Shown: positions 24,895 to 32,220 of the stretch, one piece after another | Numbering within the stretch: position 1 is the first letter of the stretch | Layout: each line of letters begins with the position of its first letter | NCBI GenBank assembly: GCA_965661005.1 | Contig: CBFICB010000002.1 | Coordinates: 357,698-421,697 of the forward strand | Direction: 5' to 3' | Source of the DNA: UBA5109 sp965661005 | GTDB lineage: Bacteria; Pseudomonadota; Gammaproteobacteria; Pseudomonadales; Pseudohongiellaceae | DNA: 64,000 nucleotides | Program-made: the position numbers and the translations under genes | Notes under the pieces: generated by a model | The model's database searches: none | What the model was told of the DNA's origin: nothing | Seen by the model: only the letters and a program-made list of their open reading frames with translations

Positions 24895-26370
24895 ATGAAA
24901 GCAACAATCAACTTCGCTTTTTTTGTCTTGGCCTTAGGATTTACTAATGTTTTTGCTCAAGGTCAGTCCTTTGATTTGGTCATTACAAATGGCCGTGTCA
25001 TGGATCCAGAAACAGGTCTTGATGCAGTTAGGTCCATCGGTATTCGTGACGGACGTATTGTCGCTATTGAAGAAGGCACTCTTTCTGGAGAGCTCAACAT
25101 AGATGCAAGCGGCCTAGTCGTCGCCCCTGGGTTCATTGATATACATACCCATGGCATGAATGATGAAAGTAATCGCCTGGCAGTGGCTGATGGGGTAACA
25201 ACCGCACTTGAATTAGAAGTGGGCGTCTATCCGGTTGCTCCATGGTATGCAGAACAGGAAGGTAAATATTTCACCAATTATGGAGCCTCGGTTGGACATA
25301 TTCCTACCAGGATGAAGTTAAAGCATGATATTGATATTGGCTCCTGGATGACTGCTGCTGCCGAAGATAATATTCAGGATCTGACTCCTGCCTACGCATT
25401 TGAAGCTGCCGATGAGTCTGAAATCGAACGTTTACAATCTTTAATCCGAGAAGGTATTGAACAAGGCGCTCTAGGTATTGGTATGGGCGTCACCTATACA
25501 CCAGCAGCAACTCGTCGAGAAATTCTCAATATTTTTAGAACCAGCGCGGCCTTGGATGCACCCATATTTATCCATATGCGCAGTACTGATAATAGAGAAA
25601 AACTTGAACCCTTGAATGAGGTTATCAGCAATGTGGCTGTAACAGGTGCATCAGTACATGTTGTCCACATTAATAGTAGCGGTTTAGATGATGCTCCGCT
25701 GATGGTGCAAATGATCCGCGATGCAAAACAGCGCGGTCTGGATATCTCAACCGAAACCTATCCTTATAATGCTAGCTCCACAAGACTTGAATCAGCTTTA
25801 TATAGCGGAGATTGGCGGGCACGGTCAGGCCAAGAATACAACAGCCTCATGTGGGTAGAAACGGGCGAACGCCTCAACGCTGATACTTTTATACAGTATC
25901 GTGAAGTTGGAGGCTTTATCGTTGACTTTAGTCAGAAGGAAGAAAATATTCGCTGGTTAGTCTCACAACCCGACGTGATTATTGGCTCAGATGGCGTACC
26001 CTTTGTTGAAGGACGTGCGCATCCGCGAGGTGCGGGTACTTTTTCAAGGGTACTTGGTAAATATGTGCGTGAGGAAAACCTACTCTCGCTTATGACTGCT
26101 CTGGGTAAAATGACCTTTCTACCTGCTCAACGATTAGAAAAAGTTGCACCCTCCATGATGCGAAAAGGCCGTATCCAGGTTGGTGCTGATGCAGACATTA
26201 CTATATTTAATGCTGAGACAATCATTGATAATGCGACCTTTCTTGAACCGGCTCAATCTTCCAGCGGAATTATGCATGTCATTGTAAATGGCGTTCCGGT
26301 TATTCGTGATGCCGTCTTGAATGACAGCGTGCATCCGGGTCGGCCAATAAGAGGAACGGCAGCGCAATAA
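24895..26370 (+). CDS. D-aminoacylase-like amidohydrolase, secreted
   Basis: 491-residue metal-dependent amidohydrolase close to N-acyl-D-amino-acid deacylases. Signal peptide 1-21 (VFAQ). HxH is seen in FIDIHTHG; further ligands in HMRST, VVHINSSG and the terminal Asp in IGSDGVP. Where classic D-aminoacylases have the metal-bridging Cys, the sequence reads GVTTALELEVG, so a carboxylate (Glu) probably takes that place. ATG 24895 has AGGGAT upstream; the frame stays open to a TTG inside the amidase gene, which is not used here. It is probably co-transcribed with the amidase. Confidence 0.9.
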   Translation: MKATINFAFFVLALGFTNVFAQGQSFDLVITNGRVMDPETGLDAVRSIGIRDGRIVAIEEGTLSGELNIDASGLVVAPGFIDIHTHGMNDESNRLAVADGVTTALELEVGVYPVAPWYAEQEGKYFTNYGASVGHIPTRMKLKHDIDIGSWMTAAAEDNIQDLTPAYAFEAADESEIERLQSLIREGIEQGALGIGMGVTYTPAATRREILNIFRTSAALDAPIFIHMRSTDNREKLEPLNEVISNVAVTGASVHVVHINSSGLDDAPLMVQMIRDAKQRGLDISTETYPYNASSTRLESALYSGDWRARSGQEYNSLMWVETGERLNADTFIQYREVGGFIVDFSQKEENIRWLVSQPDVIIGSDGVPFVEGRAHPRGAGTFSRVLGKYVREENLLSLMTALGKMTFLPAQRLEKVAPSMMRKGRIQVGADADITIFNAETIIDNATFLEPAQSSSGIMHVIVNGVPVIRDAVLNDSVHPGRPIRGTAAQ

Positions 26371-26383
26371 TTTATTTATTATT

Positions 26384-27562
26384 CTAGGACCAGACAATAT
26401 CTCGATAGACCTCGGGATCAGTATCCCCCTCGGTTGAAAACAATAATACTATCGAATCCTCATTAAGATTTAATTGCTGTTTAATTTTACCAAAATCCTG
26501 ATTCGATAAAATTTCAAATACCGCACCGAGTGTGACAGAGCCTGATTCTCCTGAAGTAATACACTGATCACCTGTTAGCGGGTTGCCCAATACTCTCATG
26601 CCTCTTCGAGCAATATCATCAGAGCACGCTATGAAGGCACTGGCAGCTGACTTTAGTATATCCCATGCTATTAAACTTGGTTTACCACAGGCGAGCCCAG
26701 CCATAATAGTGGGCAGGTCACCTTCCACCCTGGTAAGCTTATCCATTCTTTTAGACTCATATAGACATGGCGCACCTTGAGCCTCAACTACAATAAATTT
26801 AGGCATAGGTTTGTCTGATAAATTACAAAGATGAGCCAGGATTGCTGCCGGTAAAGAGCCTACCCCAGCTTGCACCAATACATGAGTTGGCCAGATTTTT
26901 GGCTCTTGCTTCAGATATTCCGTTACCAGGGTAAAGTAACCTTGCATGATCTCTAATGGTATTTTTTCGTAGCCCTGCCAAGCCGTATCTTGTATTAATA
27001 TCCAGCCCTCTTCTTGTGCCTTTTGATTGGCATAATTAACAGTGTCATCATAGTTTTGAGCTGTTATCGAAGCTTCAGCTCCATATTTTTTTATTGCCTC
27101 CAGTCTGGTTGGAGATGACCCTTTAGGCATATACACAACAGCTTTACAACCAAATAGTTTTGCTGACCACGCTACCGCTCTACCATGATTGCCGTCTGTT
27201 GCCGTGACAAATGTGATGTGCCTATACTTTGATTTATTTTCAAAAATTTTATTAAAAGTTAATTCTTCTTCACTCAGCTCGAGTAAATCACCTAAGTACT
27301 TTGCTATAGCATAACTCGCTCCCAACATCTTAAATGCATTTAAATCGAAACGCTTGCTCTCATCCTTTACAAAAATCTCTTTTATTCCCAGATAACCCGC
27401 AAGGCTAGATAATTTAACAAGCGGTGTAGACTCGTATTTCGGAAGACTGCTATGAAACTTAAATACATTCTTTGCCGTTTGCTGATCAGCAAAGGAAAAT
27501 GCTGGCGAATCAAGCGTTTCAGGTATGTTATTTAGCAGGCACTCGATTGCTTGTTTATTCAT
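26384..27562 (-). CDS. dpaL: Diaminopropionate ammonia-lyase
   Basis: 392-residue PLP enzyme closely resembling E. coli YgeX (DpaL), which cleaves D- and L-2,3-diaminopropionate to pyruvate and ammonia. Matching blocks: VKDESKRFDLNAFKMLGASY (PLP Lys in NAFKMLG), ATDGNHGRAVAW, DTAWQGYEKIP, IMAGLACG, GMRVLGNP, ISTEGDTD-type end (FSTEGDTDPEVYRDIVW). Length matches (398 in E. coli). It is convergent with the amidohydrolase with a 13-bp gap, so it is functionally linked but not co-transcribed. Confidence 0.95.
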   Translation of the reverse strand: MNKQAIECLLNNIPETLDSPAFSFADQQTAKNVFKFHSSLPKYESTPLVKLSSLAGYLGIKEIFVKDESKRFDLNAFKMLGASYAIAKYLGDLLELSEEELTFNKIFENKSKYRHITFVTATDGNHGRAVAWSAKLFGCKAVVYMPKGSSPTRLEAIKKYGAEASITAQNYDDTVNYANQKAQEEGWILIQDTAWQGYEKIPLEIMQGYFTLVTEYLKQEPKIWPTHVLVQAGVGSLPAAILAHLCNLSDKPMPKFIVVEAQGAPCLYESKRMDKLTRVEGDLPTIMAGLACGKPSLIAWDILKSAASAFIACSDDIARRGMRVLGNPLTGDQCITSGESGSVTLGAVFEILSNQDFGKIKQQLNLNEDSIVLLFSTEGDTDPEVYRDIVWS

Positions 27563-27736
27563 AGCTTCTCTTTTATTGATAACTGGTTTTACCTAAAAGA
27601 TGCCATTTAAACCATAGGCAGAAAACAGTTCAACTGCTTTCTGCGAAAAACGCTCAATTTCAGATAAACACTTATATTTTGCAAAAAAAAAGTATTTTTA
27701 AATTAATCACTAGCCATCACCTTAGTAAATTGCAAG

Positions 27737-27755
27737 AATAAGAATTATTCTCATT
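27737..27755. promoter_or_regulatory. Fur-box-like site before the 27.8-30.8 kb operon
   Basis: AATAAGAATTATTCTCATT resembles natural Fur sites (consensus GATAATGATAATCATTATC, or the AATGATAAT-x-ATTCTCATT style). It is centred 53 bases before the first gene (27799) of a four-gene operon. It is moderate evidence for iron control. Confidence 0.6.
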
Positions 27756-27798
27756 CCCTCGATTACAATACTAATAATTCGACTAAGAGGAAAACTGC

Positions 27799-28695
27799 AT
27801 GATCTCCCGAAATATTCCTTTGTGTAAACTATTTGGCTTTATTACTCCATTGCTGTTGAGCACTACCCTACTGGCGCAGGAAATTGATTTTTCAGGTGAC
27901 TGGCGCCCGCTTTATCATGAAGACTTGCCCGAGCGTTCTCCAGGACCTAATCTTGCCGACTATACCGGCATGCCTATCAATGACGCCGCAAGACTACGCG
28001 GGGATAGTTACAACCCAAATCGCATCTCTGTGGTCAGTGAATATATCTGTCGCCAGCATGGCGGAGATTATTCCATGCGCGGTGCAGCGGACATGAGTAT
28101 AACCAGAGTTATAGACCCCCTTACACAGCAGGCTATTGCATTCAAAACTCGCATTGGTTTTATGGGCATGGAGCGCACTATCTGGTTAAACAACCCTGAA
28201 CGCCCTCCTGAAATAGCTCCACATACTTTTCAGGGTTTCTCCACCGGCAGTTTCGATGGCAACATGCTGAATATCCTAACCACAGATTTTAAAGAAAGCT
28301 ATTTGCGCCGGAATGGCCTGGCAGCCAGCAGTGAAAGAACGGCTACCGAACATTGGGTTATGCATGGGGATTATTTAACGGTAGTCACCGTCATTGATGA
28401 CCCTGCCTTTTTGGAAGAGCCTATGGTTAGAAGCCAAACCTGGGTGAGAGACCCCTCGGCCAGACAATCTCCAAGCTCGTGCGTTCCTTTACAGGAATTA
28501 CCTGTTAATGCCCTCGGCCAGATCGTGCCTCATTTCTTACCTGGTGAAAACCCCTGGATAATGGAATTTGCTGAACGTTACCGTATTCCATTCTCAGCTA
28601 CCCGCGGAGGAATTGAGACCATGTACCCTGAATATATGGACATCATGGAAAAGCCGCCTGGTAATGCTCAGTTTTGTACAGAAGAGTGCCAGTAA
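27799..28695 (+). CDS. Secreted protein of an uncharacterised family (paralogue 1)
   Basis: 298 residues with a signal peptide ending LAQ (about 27). Mature part opens IDFSGDWRP. It shares with 16572 and 29729 a core with a glycine-rich strand (STGSFDGNMLNILTTDF), then RRNGLAASSERTATEHW, then VVTVIDDPAFLEEPM. Four late cysteines (in SSCVPL, AQFCTEEC) may form disulfides. AGAGGAAA before the ATG is a good ribosome site. It is first in an operon with an MBL-fold gene, a paralogue and a small membrane protein, behind a Fur-box-like site. I do not recognise a function; the repeated beta-strand pattern would suit a calycin-like barrel. Confidence 0.75.
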   Translation: MISRNIPLCKLFGFITPLLLSTTLLAQEIDFSGDWRPLYHEDLPERSPGPNLADYTGMPINDAARLRGDSYNPNRISVVSEYICRQHGGDYSMRGAADMSITRVIDPLTQQAIAFKTRIGFMGMERTIWLNNPERPPEIAPHTFQGFSTGSFDGNMLNILTTDFKESYLRRNGLAASSERTATEHWVMHGDYLTVVTVIDDPAFLEEPMVRSQTWVRDPSARQSPSSCVPLQELPVNALGQIVPHFLPGENPWIMEFAERYRIPFSATRGGIETMYPEYMDIMEKPPGNAQFCTEECQ

Positions 28696-28747
28696 GTCTG
28701 CCTTATTTGCCAATAAAAAATAACACCCCAAAGAGCGGAGCAAAGTT

Positions 28748-29725
28748 ATGTACTACCTTAAACACCTTAAGCCTTTTCTTTTAAAGAGTTGCCTGTTTGG
28801 CATGCTCATTGGTAGCTGGGCAAATGCAGCAGAAATGGATCAAGCACTTAACTTGTTTCATGTAAAAGGGCAAATTTATGTGGTTGACGGTGCAGGAGTG
28901 AATATCACTGTTCAAATTGGTGATGAAGCCATCGTATTTGTAGACACACCTGACCCCTCTTATATCGAAGAGATGATGTCGCTTATCCGTGAGATATCCA
29001 ACGCTCCTGTTCGTCAAGTCATTACAACTGCTCTTGATCCCCTGCACCTGGCAGGGAATGAAGCCATAGAAAACCTTGGTTTTCGAGGCTTTGGAGGTCG
29101 AGGTGCGGGTGTTGATATAGCCATTGGAGGAAATACCTCTGGGGTCACTCTGCTGGCGCATGAAAATGTCTTAAACCGCTTCTATCTGGCTGACAATGAT
29201 GTTGAATCTCTTACACTGACCACTACCTACTTTACCCCATCCTTTGATTTTTATATGAATAATGAAGGCATTGCTGTTTACCATATGCCAAACGCTCATA
29301 CTGATGGAGACAGCATCGTTTTCTTCAGAAGTTCTGATGTCATCAGTTTGGGCGATCTACTGGTTCAGGGCCAATACCCCGATATCGATATTTCCAGTGG
29401 CGGCGGTGTTAACGGCTTTATTGAAGCACTGAACTTCACGCTTGCACTTATGATTCCAGGCCCAAATGCCGAGGGTGGGACTTACGTTGTTCCTGGTCAT
29501 GGTCGTATTGGCGATGAAATCGATGTCGTTGAATACCGCAACATGCTGGTCATCGTTAGAGATCGGGTGCAAAACATGATGGCTCAAGGCAGCAATCTCA
29601 ATCAAATTCTGGCCAGTAATCTTAGTTTAGATTATGACACTGAATATGGTGGCCATCGCGGAGGACCATCCAGTGAAGAATTTATTACTGCAATATATCA
29701 AAGCCTATTGGAAGGGATGGAGTAA
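28748..29725 (+). CDS. MBL-fold metallohydrolase-like protein, secreted, first zinc motif degenerate
   Basis: 325-residue metallo-beta-lactamase-fold protein with a signal peptide (ending WANAA, about 28). Family landmarks: VFVDTPDP near 64-70, the Gly-rich AGVDIAIGG insertion, NAHTDGDSIVFF, ISLGDLLVQ and VVPGHGR. The first metal motif, normally THxHxDHxGGN, reads TALDPLHLAGN (94-104): His, His and Asp are replaced by Ala95, Asp97 and Leu99, and only the last His (100) remains. Zinc binding at site 1 is therefore doubtful; the protein may bind one metal or act non-catalytically. It lies 3 bp before 29729, clearly one operon. Confidence 0.85.
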   Translation: MYYLKHLKPFLLKSCLFGMLIGSWANAAEMDQALNLFHVKGQIYVVDGAGVNITVQIGDEAIVFVDTPDPSYIEEMMSLIREISNAPVRQVITTALDPLHLAGNEAIENLGFRGFGGRGAGVDIAIGGNTSGVTLLAHENVLNRFYLADNDVESLTLTTTYFTPSFDFYMNNEGIAVYHMPNAHTDGDSIVFFRSSDVISLGDLLVQGQYPDIDISSGGGVNGFIEALNFTLALMIPGPNAEGGTYVVPGHGRIGDEIDVVEYRNMLVIVRDRVQNMMAQGSNLNQILASNLSLDYDTEYGGHRGGPSSEEFITAIYQSLLEGME

Positions 29726-29728
29726 ACC

Positions 29729-30523
29729 ATGAAAAATTTCACATCGCTTTTTTCACTGATTCTGCTTTTGGCTCTCACTTCTTCAATGACCAGCGCCCAG
29801 GAAAGAATGGGCACCCCTGAAGCCACACCCGGCCGAGAAGGCGCGCCTATAGACTTAACCGGCAACTGGGTCTCTATTGTTTCTGAAGACTGGCGCTGGC
29901 GTATGACGACTCCACTGATTGGTGATTTCGCCAATATTCCGGAAAACGAAGCCGCCAGAGAAATTGGTATGGCATGGCGCCCTGAAAACGATGCTGGTAA
30001 CGAGTGCCTGGCTTATGGCGCTCCTGCAATTATGCATCGCCCTGGTCGTATAAAAATAAGCTGGGAAGATGATTTAACACTTAAAATGGAATTTGATGCC
30101 GGCATGCAAACACGCATGTTTTATTTTGATGAAACGATGACTCCGGGTTCACCCTCACGACAGGGGCATACCCAGGCAAAATGGGAAAATTCGCCAGCAC
30201 CTGCTTACTTAAATAGTTTGCGCATTGGCCAAACACCCAGAGTAGGTACTACGACTCGCTCACTTGAAGCTGTTACTAGCAACCTTATTCCAGGTTATTT
30301 GCGTAAAAACGGTATACGACATAGCGACCAAACAGTCGTCACCGAATATTTTGATGTGTTTGAAACACCCGCAGGCGTGACATGGTTTGTCGATACCATC
30401 ATTGTGGAAGACCCTGTTTATCTTGTTGAACCTTGGGTGACAACCATGCACTTCATGAAAGAAGCAGATGATTCCAAGTGGAACCCACAAGAATGCTTCG
30501 TTATGCACGAGAATGAACTATAG
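29729..30523 (+). CDS. Secreted protein of an uncharacterised family (paralogue 2)
   Basis: 264 residues with a signal peptide (ending SAQ, about 24). Mature part opens IDLTGNWVSIVSEDWRW, then CLAYGAPAIMHRPGRI, SWEDDLTLKMEFDAGMQTR, GYLRKNGIRHSDQTVVTEYF and IIVEDPVYLVEPW. The last parts match 27799 and, more loosely, 16572. Start ATG 29729 is 3 bp after the MBL gene, whose last codons supply GGAG. Its end overlaps the next gene. I know similar proteins only as hypothetical secreted proteins. Function unknown. Confidence 0.75.
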   Translation: MKNFTSLFSLILLLALTSSMTSAQERMGTPEATPGREGAPIDLTGNWVSIVSEDWRWRMTTPLIGDFANIPENEAAREIGMAWRPENDAGNECLAYGAPAIMHRPGRIKISWEDDLTLKMEFDAGMQTRMFYFDETMTPGSPSRQGHTQAKWENSPAPAYLNSLRIGQTPRVGTTTRSLEAVTSNLIPGYLRKNGIRHSDQTVVTEYFDVFETPAGVTWFVDTIIVEDPVYLVEPWVTTMHFMKEADDSKWNPQECFVMHENEL

Positions 30524-30782
30524 AAAATTAATTTTTAAATCTCTTGTTGCTGGCTTCGCCCTGGGAACACTATTTTTGCTGATAGCGCCTCTGGGGCTAG
30601 GCATCTATTTTATAGAAGTCATGAGGCCAGCATTAACGCCTGGTATTACAATCTTGCAATTACTTGGTGAAATCAGCATAAGCCCTGTCTATTTGATTTT
30701 TTCTTTATTGTTTAATGGCTTATTCTATTCAATCCTGATACTAATTATTCTGCTCACTCACTCCTTTATAAAACATCATTAG
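30513..30782 (+). CDS. Small integral membrane protein (hypothetical)
   Basis: 89 residues (MNYRKLIFK start) with two strong hydrophobic segments (about 8-35 and 50-80) and a short basic tail. The ATG at 30513 overlaps the last codons of 29729 by 11 bases, indicating coupled translation; an alternative start at 30468 would add 15 polar residues. It is last in the Fur-boxed operon. No family recognised. The stretch 30783-30966 that follows has no gene. Confidence 0.6.
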   Translation: MNYRKLIFKSLVAGFALGTLFLLIAPLGLGIYFIEVMRPALTPGITILQLLGEISISPVYLIFSLLFNGLFYSILILIILLTHSFIKHH

Positions 30783-30966
30783 TGTCTAATCTTATTTTTT
30801 TATAATTAGAACGTATTATTCCTGCATGACCCTAGCAACCCTTGATTGAAATTATTTTCGTTCACTATGTGTAGCCATTTGGAAAGAAAATATTTTCTTT
30901 CAATTAGAGCTTTTAGGCATCAAAGCAGGAAATAGATAAAGGCCGGATTTTATTAAGTTTGCACAA

Positions 30967-32019
30967 CTAAACTGACAGGGAATGATCTTGCTCTGATACA
31001 GGAATTTCTTCGGCACTAATATTAGCCTTAACATCAACCGTCGGATCATCAAATACCTTATTATAGTTCTTAAAAATAGCTGTTAATTTTCTTGATAGCT
31101 CGAGCGCCATTTCCAAATTGGTTTCGGGTAAGAGAATGATGATTTGATTTTTAGTTCATTGACCTGGGACATCTGCTTTTCGCAACACCTTATCAAATGT
31201 TTTTCTAATATTTTTATAAACCAGTCGTCTGTTATCCCTAAGGTATTTATATTGATCAGTTAACTCAATCTGCAGTTTTATTGTTATTAAACTACCTGGA
31301 CGTTGATAACGAGAACAGCGCTCTGACTCAAGCTGTAAAAGTTTTTCCAGCAAGGCACGGTTCGCCACACCAGTCTCAGGATCCTCAATATTGCCCTGTT
31401 CTAATTCAAGTTGTGTCGATAAAAAGTCTTTTTCTGCTTTGCCTTTAAAAAATGCAAAGGCATAAGACAGCATGGATACCACCACAAATACTATTAATAC
31501 TCTGGAGATAAGTGCGGGCGAATATTGACTGTTATCAAAACCAAAGGGGCTGAAAATATAAATACCAAGAACCAAGAGTAAGAGGCTTAGCACTGAATAA
31601 GGACCAACAATATTACCTTGCAGAAATAAGGCAACAGCAGGAAAAATTAATAAAATAACAGGTCCGGTGCCATCGGTGCCTCCTGTATAAAACAAATACA
31701 CACAAAGTACAGCCATGAGTAAGGTAGTGAAATGTTTTGCGAGCCAGTCAGCTCCAGATATCCAGATCCCTCCCAGGCCAATTACGGTCATCAAGGCAAA
31801 ACTGAATAATATAAATGCAAATTGGATGTCGTTACGGACTAAGGCAGAAATACTGAAAATAATCAGTGCAGCTACTGCAACCAGACTAAACACACTACAC
31901 ATGATGAAATTAACTTCATCAGCCTGAAGCGCTTTCTCATCGGATTGTGTATTTTGGTTGCGACCATCATAAAGCAACCAAAAGTTCTTCAATCTTTTAG
32001 CTGTATGGTTAATCTGCAT
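30967..32019 (-). pseudogene. Membrane GGDEF protein broken by an in-frame TGA at the signature
   Basis: Residues 1-200 carry about six membrane helices. DPETGVANRALLEKLL at 213-228 begins a diguanylate cyclase (GGDEF) domain. Translation stops at TGA 31158-31156 after RKADVPGQ. The same frame then continues for 62 codons to TAG 30969-30967, opening TKNQIIILLPET. Aligned with the family pattern PGRYGGDEFxILLPET, the TGA takes the Tyr place and TKNQI replaces GGDEF. The remaining domain is also short. Cyclase activity is not possible; the first 287 residues might still be made as a membrane protein. It is most likely a decaying gene. Confidence 0.7.
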
Positions 32020-32161
32020 TGCTTGGGGCTGCTTTCATTTATATCTTAACAATGATTTATAGGCCTTCAATACTACTATGAAGATGGGAAAAAGTCCGCG
32101 TATTCCTCGACCACCCTGAAAGCCATAATAAAGCTTTTTTTGATACATGCGCACTTTTTAG

Positions 32162-32180
32162 ATAATCATTAGATGATTAT
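32162..32180. repeat. Perfect inverted repeat between PQQ gene and GGDEF remnant
   Basis: ATAATCAT-TAG-ATGATTAT (8-bp arms) lies about 40 bases beyond the PQQ dehydrogenase stop, on the leftward transcript. It may form a weak transcript-end hairpin, or be a binding site for the gene that follows. It superficially resembles Fur half-sites but not in the Fur arrangement. Confidence 0.4.
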
Positions 32181-32220
32181 ATAGTCCCATACTGCCATTA
32201 TATTGAAACTAGTCTTAAGC

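Noticed and set aside
31156..31158. TGA in the GGDEF gene as a selenocysteine codon
   Set aside because: It aligns with Tyr, not with a catalytic Cys, and the residues after it are also degenerate; decay is simpler.
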